A program made the position numbers and the translations under genes. Shown one piece after another: positions 41,019 to 52,959 of a DNA stretch of 64,000 nucleotides (position 1 is the first letter of the stretch; the number at the start of each line of letters is the position of its first letter). The DNA comes from Macrophomina tecta (taxonomy: Eukaryota > Ascomycota > Dothideomycetes > Botryosphaeriales > Botryosphaeriaceae): NCBI GenBank assembly GCA_024180945.1, contig JAKSGN010000005.1, forward strand, positions 124,001-188,000, in the 5' to 3' direction. Under the pieces are notes generated by a model, which saw only the letters and a program-made list of their open reading frames with translations, was not told the origin of the DNA and did no database searches.

Positions 41019-42300
41019 GGTGGCACAGGTCTGGAGGGAAGGAGAGTGCCGTGCCCCGCGCGCGCGTCAGTGGAGAGAAGTCAGGTAAGCCGGAGCAGCA
41101 TGGTTCCCCGGTACTGGGACCAGAGGGATAGTAATATTCGTTTGCGGCGAGGTCAGCGCAACACAGAATCCGTCGGGAGGGCGCATTGCATCGGCACAGC
41201 ACGCGCTGTGACCTGGTGGTGGCGTGACCCGGGGTGTGATTGGACGCCACAGTAGAGCAAAGCATGCCCAGCTCGAGTGTGATAGGCAGGTCGGAAGTGC
41301 GCCGTATTTGCGTGTGGTAATTTTTTCACCCCGCGCGTCAAGAACAGAGTGTGGCGCCGCGGGCCGTCTGCTTGTCAGTCGCCGGCGCGCAACCAAACAG
41401 GCAAGTGAAGTCTCCCGTGACAAGAATGCACTTGTCAGGTATCAGCCCGACTTACTCGGGATCCATGTGCCGATCCCCCATCCTTGAGTCACCGGCCAGA
41501 GTAAAACCTCCGCAGAGTTCGATAGTGAATTCTAGAAGGGCGCGGCCATAGGCTTTCCTCCGCGCCAAATCGTCACTGAAAACACGATCAAGACCCGTGG
41601 TGATCGGTCGGGGCCTTCAAGGGCGTGAAAGGGCGGATGTGCGGCTGGAAGCTGGAAAGCCATTGAGCCCATCCACTGAAGCCTCATGGCGAAAGCTGTG
41701 CTACATTGCCGGCGTATATACACATGCCGCCGTCGAAATTTAGGTCGAGTCATGAGACAGCAGAGCAATAATTGAAAGCTAGTCATAGGCCGTGTGAGGC
41801 TGATCGAGCTGGCGGCGAAGCGATCAATGGGCGGATTCGCGCATTTTGAAGGCAGCCGACTACCGGCCGACGCAGCATTGACGTGAGCAGCTGCCGAGGG
41901 AGGCGATGCTGCAGACGCCAGGGTGTTCGCGCAGAGTCCAGCCGACGGTGGGAGGCTCCACGACAATCCGGGAGTCGGCGTAGCGATGCGGCTGGGTGAC
42001 TTGGGGCTTCGACGGTGCCGGAGAACAGCCCCCAGCGCGAGAGCGCAGGAATTGGATGGGCGAGGAGAAAAGTAGATGGAAAATCGAGGCCGAGCGAGGT
42101 GGTGATGGCGCAGATGAGGGCGATGGTGTTGATGCGGAGGAGGCGTGGCATTGGCGTCATCTGCCGCAGCCCCACCACGACCAGCTGCGCCAGGCCTCCA
42201 GTCGAGACAGCAGCACCCCTCGCTCCGCTGGCAGCCAGCACCAGGAACAACAACGACACTCTCTCGCCCGCAGCCCTCTCGCCCTTCCGCGTCCTTCGTC
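41019..42300. other. Divergent promoter region between permease and AIP1
   Basis: 1.28 kb without a supported gene; GC-rich sequence creates long overlapping ORFs on both strands that share no family motif. Confidence 0.45.
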
Positions 42301-44322
42301 ATGTCCATTACCTCCGGTGAGCGCTCTCCGCATTCGCATCTTTCCTAGAGCCCGGCCCCGGTAGCTAACTGCACGCCCGGCAGCCGCCATCTGGGCTGCT
42401 GCTCCGACCACAACTCGTGGCCAGGCAACCCCGCTGTCCTCCGACTCCAAGGGCGAGCGCATTGCCTACGCGGTACGCCACCCGGCCCTCCCTCCCCCAT
42501 CTCGCATGAGCTCACCCCGCCCCTGCGGTAGTCCGGCAAGTCTGTCTTCGTGCGCTCCATCGACGACCCCGCCGTCAGCCGCCAGTACACAAACCACACC
42601 GCCCAGACCACCGTCGCCCGCTTCGCCCCCTCCGGCTTCTACGTCGCCAGCGGTGATGTCTCCGGCGCCGTCAAGGTCTGGGACTGCGTCGGCGAGGGCG
42701 CGACAAAAGGTACGATGAGAGAGGGAGGCCGTTGAAAGGCACGCGGTTGCTGACGGGCCCCTCCAGGCGACTACCACATCATCGCCGGCCGCATCAACGA
42801 CCTGGCTTGGGACGGCGACTCGCAGCGCATCATAGCCGTCGGCGAGGGCAAGGAGCGCTTCGGCCACTGCATCACCTGGGACAGCGGCAACAGCGTCGGC
42901 GAGATTGCAGGCCACTCGTCCCAGATCAACTGCGTGTCTATCAGGCAGCAGAGGCCTCTCCGCGCTGCCACCGGCAGCGACGATACCAGCATGGTCTTCT
43001 ACCACGGCGCACCCTTCAAGTTCAACACCAGTCTGCGCGGCCAGCACAACCGTTTCATCTTCGGCACCGCCTTCAGCCCCGACGGCACACATCTGGCTAC
43101 CGTAGGCGCCAACAAGCGCATCTGGTTGTACGACGGCAAGACGGGAGAGGCGAAGACGCAGATTGGCGAGGACGTGCATACCGGTAGCATTTTCGGCGTC
43201 TCATGGGCCAACGACTCGAAGCGATTCGTCACTGCCAGCGCCGACCAGACCGTCAGGATATGGGATGCTGAGACGGGGTCGAATGTGCAAACGTGGCGTA
43301 TGGGAGAGGAGGGCGTTGTCAACATCGGCCACCAGCAAGTTGGCGTGACCTGGCCTGCCGGACGCAGCGACGGCACCATCATCTCTGTTGACCTCGATGG
43401 CAACCTGAACTACCTCAACGAGGGCAGCGACAAGCCCACCAAGGTCATTCGTGGCCACTCCAAGAACGTCACGGCAGCCGGTATCCAAGACAGCACCTTC
43501 TACACGGGCAGCTACGATGGCCGCGTGCGCGCATGGGACGTCAACAGTGGTCTGGCAGATAATGTGGATGGCGAGTCGCACAGCAACTACGTCGCCGGCT
43601 TCACCGCGTCCACGGAATCGGGCGAGCCCAGAGTGTACAGTGTCGGCTGGGACGACACCCTCCGCACCATCTCCACCAACACCAAGTCCTTCGCCGGCTC
43701 GAAGACGGAGCTGCACTACCAGCCCAAGGGCGTGGCCACCAGCGGCGACCTCATCCTCGTCGCCTCCCCCTACTCGGTCTCCGTCTTCAAGGATGGCAAG
43801 GAGGTCGGCTCGCGCCCGATGCCCTACCCGCCCACCTCCATCGCCGCGTCGGGCAAGCTGGTCGCCGTCGGCGGCGAGGACAACGTCGTCCGCGTCTACG
43901 AGCTCGACGGCACCTCGCTGCGCGACCTCGGCGTCGAGCTCACCAACTCGACCAGCGTCATCTCCACCCTCACCTTCTCGCCCAAGGGCTCCTATCTCGC
44001 CGTCGGCAACACGGGCGGCAAGATCCAGGTCTACGACGCCAAGGCCGGCGACTGGCCCCTCGTGACGGACCGCTGGTCCGCCCACACGGCGCGTATCACC
44101 GCCGTCGCCTGGAGCGATAGCGAGGAGTATGCCGCTAGCGGCTCCCTCGACACCAATGTCTTCGTCTGGAGTCTGGCCAATCCCGGAAAGCGCGTCAAGA
44201 CGCTGAATGCCCATAAGGATGGTGTGACGGGCGTCGCCTGGGCCGGCAAGGGCAATGATAAGGTGCTGTCGACGGGTGGTGATTCGGCGGTGAAGGTGTG
44301 GAAAGTGGAGGGGTTGGTGTAG
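42301..44322 (+). CDS. AIP1: Actin-interacting protein 1 (WD40 repeat cofactor of cofilin)
   Basis: Four exons (42301-42316, 42384-42472, 42532-42709, 42767-44322), introns of 67, 59 and 57 nt; 612 residues, the usual length. Begins MSITSAAIWAAAPTTTRGQ. Ten or more WD40 units are visible, for example VASGDVSGAVKVWD, FVTASADQTVRIWD, YTGSYDGRVRAWDVN and YAASGSLDTNVFVW, matching the two seven-bladed propellers of AIP1. It works with cofilin to disassemble actin filaments in the cytoplasm. The first coding exon is only 16 nt. Confidence 0.95.
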
Positions 44323-44769
44323 TGAGTTTTTGATTGTATAAACATGGCATTGACCAGCGCATATTTCAAAGCCCATACCTGTCAAACTTATACCGTTTAA
44401 AGGCAATTAACATATCCTTGTTGAGGGAATTTGCGTACTATGCGGTGATGAGCACTTATGAGATACCATTACAGCACAGATTACGACATTAATTAAACTG
44501 GCAGAGTGAAATTCCGGACTGTCAGGTATGGAAGCATACAAAGTCATCTCAGGTTTGAAATTGAGTAACGTTATTTGCGAGACCAGGCCAGAGAAAATAG
44601 GAGAGTTAAAGTCCTTGACTACTGGTTGCACACAGCCTTTCAGGTTTGCCTATTAGGCCAAAAAAAAAAAAAAAAGAAAAAGAAAAAGAAAAAAAAGCAT
44701 GGGCTAATGCAAGAATCTCCACGGACATGGTTTAATATTTTTCATTTATTCTTTCTCTCTTCGCTTCGT
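44323..44769. other. Convergent 3' regions
   Basis: Holds an A-rich tract at 44660-44697 between the AIP1 and HIS7 stop codons; nothing else recognised. Confidence 0.45.
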
Positions 44770-46604
44770 CTATATCTCGTCCTCAAACTGTCTAATCAAC
44801 AAACCCTCCTTCTGCAGGTGGTCTTTTACTTGCTTGACGGTGTACTCGCCGCGGTGGAACTGAAAAGGAAGAAGAATTGTCAGTACAAAGTTTCAGGCGA
44901 TGATTAGAGAGATGGAAGAAGAAGAAGAAGAAGGAGAAGACTCACCATTCCAGCACCCAGCGCGGCATCCGTCGGCGTCTTCTCAAACACCTCGGCGAAG
45001 TGGGCGGGGTGGCCGGCGCCGCTGCTGGCGATGACGGGGATCTTGACGGAGCGCTTGACGTCCTGGATGAGCTCGAGGTCGAAGCCCGAGTTTGTGCCGT
45101 CCTTGTCGATGCAGTTCAGCAAGATCTCACCCGCGCCCATGGCCTCGACCGCCTGCACAAGCTGGCGCACGTCCAGGTCGCGTGTCTCGCGGCCGCCCTT
45201 CACCGTGCACTGGTACCAGCAGTACTGCTGGCCGTAAGGGCCCGGGAAGGCCGTCTTGATCGTGTGGTGCGGCGTGTCGGCGGGCGAGGAGACGTACTTG
45301 CGCTTGGGGTCGACGCTGACGACGACGGCCTGGGCGCCGTAGGCGGCGCTGATGGTCTCGATGGCCGTTGTGCCCAGCAGAGTCTTGCCCCGCGCGTAGT
45401 ACTCCTCGGCAGCAGTCACCGCGTCAGAGCCAATGCTTACTTTGTCAGCGCCGGACTGGAAGTATAGGGCGGCGATGTCGAGCGCGGAGAACTTGGTGCC
45501 GTCCGTGTCGACGGTGTCGCGGATGCCGCCGCCGATGGTCAGCGGCACGAAGACCGTCTCGGAGGTGCGGCGCAGGATCTCGAGCATGGGCAGGTCGGCG
45601 ACGGGGCAGTTGCGGAACGAGGTGATGTTGAGGAACGTCACCTCGTCGGCACCCTGCTCGTAATACCTGCGCGCCATGTCGACCGGCTTGCCCAGATTAC
45701 GCACCGCACCGCCTGCACTCACGGTCGAATCCTTCTCGCGGACGTCGTACTGGTCGCCCTTGGTGACGACGAGGTCGCCCTGGTCGTTGGTCCGCACGTC
45801 CAGGCAAGCGATGACTCGACGGGTCAGGCCCTCTCGCGACGCGGCCATCGAGGGAGTCTCGGGCAGCTTCGTCACCTTCTGCCCGCTACAGAAAGCTTTG
45901 AGCACGCGCAAGCCCGCGGCGCCGCTCTTCTCCGGGTGGAACTGCGTCAGCAGGATGTTGTCCTTGGCCAGCGCTCCCACAAACTCCTCGTTCCCGTACC
46001 GCGCCGTCGCGACGGTCCAGCCCTGGCCTTCGAGCTCCCCTGGCACGTACGGCAGCGCGTACGAGTGTACGTAGTAGTACTTGCTGTCCGGACGCAGGCC
46101 GTACACGCTCTCGCCCGTCACGCCGCCCTCCCGTTGCGAGGAAGTATTCGCCGAGTTCCACCCAATGTGCGGCACGCTCTTGTCCGAATCGTCGAAACGT
46201 TTCAGCGTGCCCTTTACAACGCCCAGGCCGGGAACGGTGCTGCTCTCCTCGGATCCTTCGAGTAGCGCCTGCAGGCCGACGCAGATGCCCATCAGCGGCT
46301 TCCCCTGCTCGATGTGTTTGCGGATGGGCTCGACGTAGCCGCCGCTGGCGCATTGTGAGAGGCAGTGGCCGAAGTGCCCGACGCCGGGCACGATCAGTGT
46401 CTAGCACGCCTGTTTCAGCTATCATGAGCGGGCTACGCAGAGGCGCGCGGCGGGCTTGGGGCCAGGACGGGGTCTGTTTACCTCAGCGCTGGGCACATCT
46501 TGCGGCGAGCGGATCCATTCGACGGTGTAGCCAACCTTCTCGATAGCGTTGACCAATGACCGGACATTGCCGGCCATATAGTCGAGGAGGTGGACGGAAG
46601 GCAT
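44770..46604 (-). CDS. HIS7: Imidazole glycerol phosphate synthase, bifunctional HisH-HisF
   Basis: Three exons (46604-46482, 46400-44946, 44859-44770), introns of 81 and 86 nt; 555 residues. The N-terminal half is a class I glutamine amidotransferase: [12 protein letters not shown] holds nucleophile Cys81 and QFHPEKSG holds His196 and Glu198. The C-terminal half is the HisF barrel ([33 protein letters not shown]). It makes IGP and AICAR from PRFAR and glutamine, the fifth step of histidine synthesis and a link to purine synthesis. Fusion of the two parts is normal in fungi. The last exon codes only 29 residues ([19 protein letters not shown]). Confidence 0.96.
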
Positions 46605-46642
46605 GGCGACTGGTGGTGTTGATTGCGGATTGGAGTCGCTAC

Positions 46643-46649
46643 TGACTCA
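46643..46649 (+). promoter_or_regulatory. Gcn4/CPC1 site (TGACTCA) upstream of HIS7
   Basis: A perfect TGACTCA 39 bases before the HIS7 ATG. This is the core site of the bZIP activator of general amino-acid control (Gcn4 in yeast, CPC1/CpcA in moulds), consistent with induction on amino-acid starvation. Confidence 0.7.
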
Positions 46650-46922
46650 CGAATGAATGGATGGTGGAGGGGCAACAGAGAAATGCGCGTCACTTTTTTT
46701 GCTTATCGCTCCGATAACACCTGCGACTTCGCTGCACAGTCACGTCACCGCCCAAGGCATGGAAGCGCATCCTCATGGTCCAGTCAAGTTGCTGCTTCAC
46801 GCTCTTATCTTCTCCCATAGTATATCTGCAGTATTTTCGAAGCGAAACTATACTTAGGCGGGATCCATGGCTCTCCTGCTCAGGGCCCACTCGTATTCCT
46901 CTCCGTATTTGTCCTTGACTGC

Positions 46923-49900
46923 CTACGTCTTCCCGGCAAAGAATTCAACCAATCCCCTCTTCACTACCTGCATCCCATCGCCCTTCCTCAGACTCCCTCT
47001 AATCCATCCCGGGAACTTTCCCTTGATCCTGTCACTCTCGTACCTCCGATCGACCAACAAAATGCTCGCGTAGTCATTCCGATGCCGAATCGCTCTCCCC
47101 ACACACTGATTCACCGCCCGCATGCACGCATTCTCGTAGAACTCCCGGGCCGCCGCTTTGCCGGCGTCGCCGCTTCCTCCCTTTTCCACCGCTTTCCGCG
47201 AGATGTATGCTAGCTTGGCCTTCCACTCGGCCGAATGCGGGTTCGGAAACGGCAAGCCGACAACCACAACGCCACGGCCCAGACCGTCGCTGAAGTTGAT
47301 GCCCTCAGACAGAGAGCCGCCGATGACGGCGAGGAGCAGAGCGCCGCGGCCGTTGCCTGTGGCCACGGCCGTGCTGTAGGCTGAGAGGACCGAGTCGGTG
47401 GTCACGTTTATTTGCTCCGGCGGTGCGGTCTTGGTCTTCTCCATGCGCGTGGCTTTGCTCTTCGATTCGTGGAATATGGGCTTGACCAGTCTCAGCGCGT
47501 CGTACAGCGTCTTTGCTCCGCTGGCTCTCGGCGAAGGTAGCCGTTGCCAAGCTTCCATGCATCGGTCGAGGTACGCGTAGCTGGGGAAGAAGACGACCAC
47601 GCCGTCTGGGATGCTGGAGATGAAGGACAGAAGGGCAGATCCAAGGTCGAGGATGGTTGCTTCGGTGTTGCGTTTCTCGAATGTAAAGTCGAAGGGGGCG
47701 CCGCTGGGTCCTGTTGTGACTGGCCATGCGAGGAGGTTGGACGGCGGTATAACATGGCCGCAGGAAACCGTCACAATACGTGATGGTGGAAGGTAAGATA
47801 GTAGGTGTTCCGAGTAATCACTCATCTGCGACACACATCAGCTCCGGCAGCGGAAGAGAGGCCATGATAAATTTACAGGAGACATAGTTCCGCCAGCAAG
47901 AATAACCGCGCGCGCGTCTTCAACAATGTCTCGGAAATGATGTGTGGGATCGAGAAGCATGTATTTCAAGCACAGTCCCAGCTCTTCGTCATTTTTCGCA
48001 TAGAAGAAGCGGCCCTCTACGGAAGGATTTAACAGTGCGTAGAAGAAGCTTTGGATGTGCATCAACACCGGCATTGTTGACCTGGGCTCCCCAGACATGG
48101 CTGACGTCGACTGTTTGCTCTTCTCCTGTTCTTCGGTATGGAGTACGTATCCGTCGACTTTCCTGGCAAGTCTGCTCTCGTCCAGGTACCGCAATAGCTT
48201 ATACAGATTGATCTGATCCACGCCCTTCCCTGCCATCAGATCGCCAATCTGCACTATTCCTTCTTCCTCTCCGGTATTGGAATCAATGCTCTGTAAGTAC
48301 CTGATCAAGGAATCAACAAGCCGGACCGTCTGAGCCAAGTAAACCCTGTTTTTCCCCTTCAGCTTATTCCGAAATCTTTGCAGATATGTGGTGAGCTGGC
48401 CGCGGGATCGTAGTAGTTGGGAGAGGGATACGGAGACCGAGTAAATGCCGGTGATTGCGTCCATGAGGTTATGTGCTTCATCAATGATGACGACGTGACC
48501 CTTCATATTGATGTCAAGAGCTTCACGAGCAGTCTTCTGAAGGAGTAAAGGGTAAGGTAGTGTAACTATCTACCGCCTGATCAGCATAAAAAACTCTAAT
48601 AGTTGAGTAAATTCCATACCTCGCTGGGCTTGACCGCTGCTCGTGAAGCATAGTACGGACACACACCAAGCTTCTTGCCAATCTTGCCCAGATCTTCGAT
48701 ATCACGGATATCAGCTAAGGTATGGTCCCGAAAGTCATTCACAATGGGTTCGGTCTCTTTGGTGGGTAAGTAAGGACACTTGCAGTCAGCAGCGGTACCA
48801 GGCTTCTGTAAGTCCAGGCATTTCTCATTGACAAGCGGAGCGCTGCCCAGCTTCTGGACCTTTGGATTGATACAAAGATTCTTCCGGGATCCAAGAGTAA
48901 GGTGCTTGAAGTTTTCCGTGATTTCGGTGTCCGTATCATCCTGTTGCCCGCTTCGCATCTGTTGACCCTCGGGAGACGATATGGCTGGAGGCATCTTGAC
49001 TCTCCGGAGCTCGCCGGCAAATTGGCTCAGCTGGGAATGCGTCCTCGAGCAGTAGAAGACTTTGAGCTCGTCCACTTCTTCCGCGTTCTCTTCAGCATCA
49101 GCCTTGCCGACCGGCATTCCCAACTTCTTCATTAGTGCTTCTGTTTCAGCCGAAAAGCCGGATTCCCGGCCATTCCGCAGTCCGCCAGTGCCTTTTGCGT
49201 CCTCATCGCTCTCGTAGTCGTCAAGAAGGAAGCGCGCCTCGTCGTCGTCGCGGGGGCCGGCATTGTCCATGTTCGTCCTCTGAAGAAGCCAATAAGCATG
49301 CATGGTGAAAATACGAGGGAGGCAGTGTACCTGTCGCTTGAAGAGTGGTTCGCCATTCTCGTATCTTTCCTTCAGCTTTCTTTCCTTTGCTCTGACATTT
49401 GCAAGTCTCTCTTCCAGCTCGGCTCGCTGTTGAAGGGCAGCCCGTCGCTTCTCCTTGCGGGCATGCTCCAGCATCCATTCGGGCTCATCCTCGTCTGAAG
49501 CCTCATCAGTTATGGTCTTGGCGCAGCAAGAAAGCGCACGTACCCAGGGCGTCCGCAGCGAGGCCTTCTTCGAATGTACGGCGTTTGTGGTCCCGCAGCC
49601 AGGTCAAGGACCCGCAGATGAGGCTTAGAGACTTGCCCTGCGGGACAAGTCAGATTCCCATGACTGACCAAAACCTTTCCGTATTTTTCCAATCGAGATC
49701 GCCAGTAGTATAGTGGAATTTCAATGGAGCGGCGGAGGGTTCACGAGGGGGGGCACGCGAGATCGGAGCGCATGCGAGGTGACGGGACGAGGGCTGGGAA
49801 GCGGGCGGAGATGGCGTACCGTTCCTGCTGCTGTAAGCTCCACATTCCGGGTGTCTTCTCGAGGCATGCGCACCAGTGGGCGACTCGAAAATGCCGACTT

Positions 49901-49988
49901 TGCGCTGCTCGACGCAGTCATACAGTGCGGTCATGAATTGCTTCTGGATGTCGTACGGCTGGTACGGGTGATGGAAGTCCAACTCCAT
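46923..49988 (-). CDS. CHL1: CHL1/DDX11-type DEAH-box DNA helicase (sister-chromatid cohesion)
   Basis: Six exons: 49988-49874, 49824-49820, 49637-49544, 49494-48620, 48569-47877, 47825-46923; 894 residues. [19 protein letters not shown] opens the XPD-like fold. The second exon is just GAACG; with it the Walker A reads SPTGTGKSLSL, without it the frame and motif break. Later: [17 protein letters not shown] (motif Ia), Cys residues of the Fe-S cluster ([20 protein letters not shown]), [13 protein letters not shown] (DEAH), [22 protein letters not shown] and [14 protein letters not shown] (motif VI). This 5'-3' helicase acts at replication forks to set cohesion. Five introns, 49 to 182 nt. Confidence 0.93.
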
Positions 49989-50329
49989 GGCGGGATGCCA
50001 GAAGGGATTGTCGCTGAGCAGGACCACGGTGAGGGAGCGCGAGGATGCTCGGAAGTCGTGGAGCCATTTATCTGGTAGATGGCGAGGGCGGACGCGCATG
50101 GGCAGACTGCCGACGCGTTTTGGCGCGTCGCGACGTCACGCACGAAATCCCGAGTTGGCACCGGTGGGGCACCCGGCGAGCACCTCGAGCGCCTTTGCAC
50201 CCGCCCATCCTCTCGACAACTGCACCATTGGCCTGGTATCACGTATGCCTCACCCAGTCAACTCTCTCGCCAAGCAAGTGTATTTCACATGAATCTCGAG
50301 GCTACATACACCCATCGTCTGCGGCTGCT
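49989..50329. other. CHL1 5' region and transporter 3' region
   Basis: No gene seen. Confidence 0.4.
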
Positions 50330-52251
50330 TCACGCGAGGGAGCGACCAGCATTCTTCGCCGCCTTCCGCTCCTTCTGCAGCTTCGCCGCGTACCTGACGC
50401 CGAACCCGTGCGAGTAGACGTCGCGAATCATCTCGAGCGGAAGGCCCTTGACCTCCGGGTAGCCAAACACCAAGAACGACCAGCCTGCGAAGCAAATACC
50501 CGCATAGAATCCGAACGCACCGCTAGCCGTCATGCCTTTCATCATTGACAGGAAAGTGGAGGCGATGATGATGTTGCAGCCCCAGCAAACCACCGTGTTC
50601 TATTGAGCGTCAGTCGTGGTGAGGATGCGAATGTCAAAGCGTGCTAACTCACCGTCATTGTGCCAAGCGCGCGGACCTCCACGGGCAGTAGCTCCGTACC
50701 CACCCAAGAGATGGTTGCTACTCCGGAGGCAAAAAAGGCAATGTAGCAGATGATAGTCACTAGCACCAGGATTCCTGCCCAGTCAATCTCGCGAGTCTGG
50801 ACCTCGAGGTCTGGGCTGATCGGGATGTAGCTGAAAGCAACAGCGGCGACGATCAGCGAAATGCACATGCCCATGCACGTCACCAGAACGACGATGCGGC
50901 GTCCGAAGCGATCCAGCAACGTGATGCAGAGCAGCGAGAACACGAAATTGGTGGCGCCCACGACGATTGAGACTGCAACTGGGTTCGAGAAGCCGACCAG
51001 GCCGAAGAGGGTTCCAGAGTAGTACATCAACGTGTTGAAGCCACCGAGCTGGGAGACTGCAGAAAGTGTCAGTCGCTGATACAATGCAGAGGATTCATCC
51101 AGAGTTTCGCGTTGGACTAACCGGCCATGACCACGCAGGTACTGATCAAGGGTCTGGCGTTCGCAGGGACGGTGAAGAGCTGCTTCAGCTGCCACCACAG
51201 TGCCTTGTCTTCCAATGCAGCTGTGACTTGGTGCACAGAATCCAGGATCAATTGCGTCTTGTCATCCACTTGCTTGCCGGTGGCGTTGGGAAAGATCTTC
51301 CGCAGAACCCGTCCAGCTTCCTCGAGCTTGCCGTGAGCAATGAGTTGCCGAGGACTTTCGGGGCAGTAAGGAAGCATGAAGATAAGAATAACAGCGGGTG
51401 CCGCGCCGAGACCAACGGTATACCGCCACTGTACAGCGTCAGCTCTTTAACCTGATCCCCGAGACTCTCACTACTCACGCCGTGCGAAACATGTTCAAAG
51501 CCAGCTCCGAGACAGTAGGACACGAGTTGCCCGAATGTCACGCTCATGTTGTCAAAGGCTATCATGCGACCTCTAACGCATCTCATCAGCGCAAGATCCC
51601 CACAAGCCCAGGGGCTTTCCTCGCAACGTACCGGTATTTCGCAGGAGCAATTTCGCCGATGTAGAGGGGGATGATCATGGCCGCGCTGCCGACGCCAAGA
51701 CCAACGATGAACCTTCCAGCGCTCATTTGCGCCAGATTGTACGCAGCTGCCTGGATCACAGAACCGGCAATGAAAAGAATGCAACCGAGATAAATACCAA
51801 ACTTGCGGCCGTCTATTCACCCATCCCATCAGCATGGTTCTGTCACCGTGGGAGCCTACTCACATTTGTCCGCAGTCATACCAGCGGCGACAGCTCCGAC
51901 AAGAGCACCACCCGAGGTCAAAGACGTTACCAATTCCTTCTCGCTGGATGACAGGGCGTGGCCTAGGTCCTCCTTGATCATGACTAGGACTGACGAGATG
52001 ACACCGGTGTCGTAGCCTAAGCACACTTCTGTTAGTGGACGATCGATCCCAGTAGGAGGATGTCGGAGCTGACCGAAGAGGAAACCACCCGTCGACACCG
52101 CGAAGGAGATCCACCAGGCCATCTTGCCGCATTCCGTTTCTTCAATGGAATCATCCACTACCATGTTTTTGTCGCCATTGGCGAGGGTCTCGATGTGGAG
52201 GACATCTTCCTGCTTCTCCGCAGAGACGGCGGTTTTTTCTCCGGCAGCCAT
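50330..52251 (-). CDS. Sugar/polyol proton symporter (MFS sugar porter, myo-inositol-transporter-like)
   Basis: Seven exons: 52251-52074, 52016-51864, 51812-51632, 51572-51479, 51428-51122, 51056-50653, 50599-50330; 528 residues, introns 50-65 nt. Sugar-porter signatures: GGFLFGYDTGVIS, DKYGRKFGIY, RFIVGLGVGSAAMIIPLYI, GEIAPAKYRGRMIAF, PESPRQLIAHGK and FGYPEVKGLPLEMI. The GYDTGVISS and SQLGGFNTLMYYSGTLF blocks are closest to fungal myo-inositol transporters, but substrate is inferred only. Twelve helices expected in the plasma membrane. It is transcribed away from the adjacent Zn2Cys6 regulator across a 0.7 kb spacer. Confidence 0.92.
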
Positions 52252-52959
52252 GGTCGCTTGGCGAATTTCGTGGTTATGGACTGCGAATGATAAGCGAAAA
52301 TAAAGATGGCGCAGCGCACACTGTCTGATCCTGCGAGCTACAGAAGTGTGACCCATGTGGGCGGGATTGGACATTTATACACATCATACTTGCTTTCACT
52401 TCTTGCCTTAGTGACAATGCTAATTCCCCAGATTCTGCCCGACCCCATGGGGCGCCCCGGTCGTGCAGGGTGCCACAGCGGAGCACTTACTCCGATTGCG
52501 TTGGGTTTGACAGGGCTGTGGACTGTTACGTTTGTTTTAGAGCCTTGCGGAACTAGAGACCGACGTATTCGACAGCAATGATTGGGTACGGCGGTTCCCC
52601 CCATCTCTCGGAACCCGCTTGATACCCGGCCTTGGCGGCGTTCCTGCACACGGGCCGGCGCAGACGGGCGGAGGACTAGCCTGCTGCTATTAGCAATAGG
52701 CAGGAGGCCCGCTGCTGAAAGTCAAAGGAGTAATCTACCCCATATGGCTGTCGGCATACAAAGCACGGCCCCCGCGTTTCACTTTGCCGACTCGCAAGAA
52801 TTCCCCCTCCTTCTCGCCTCTTCTTCGGGGAATGGTTTCCTGTCCCGCGCCTTCCCGTATAACCAGCCATGCCTCCCTGCCGGACAAACTTGCCCCCTAC
52901 AACACAGCCGCCGCGCACGCCCTTCCCACGTTGCGGCTCAATCCGAGTCGGCCACAACC
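52252..52959. other. Divergent promoter between transporter and Zn2Cys6 regulator
   Basis: No gene supported. Both neighbours could be controlled from this 0.7 kb. Confidence 0.4.

Noticed and set aside
41532..42308. 258-codon minus ORF upstream of AIP1
   Set aside because: Low-complexity Pro/His/Arg-rich reading of GC-rich promoter DNA; overlaps other equally long ORFs on both strands.
43201..44406. Long minus ORF (401 codons) opposite AIP1
   Set aside because: It is the shadow of GC-rich AIP1 codons; no motif, no splice structure, and the plus strand has clear WD40 repeats.
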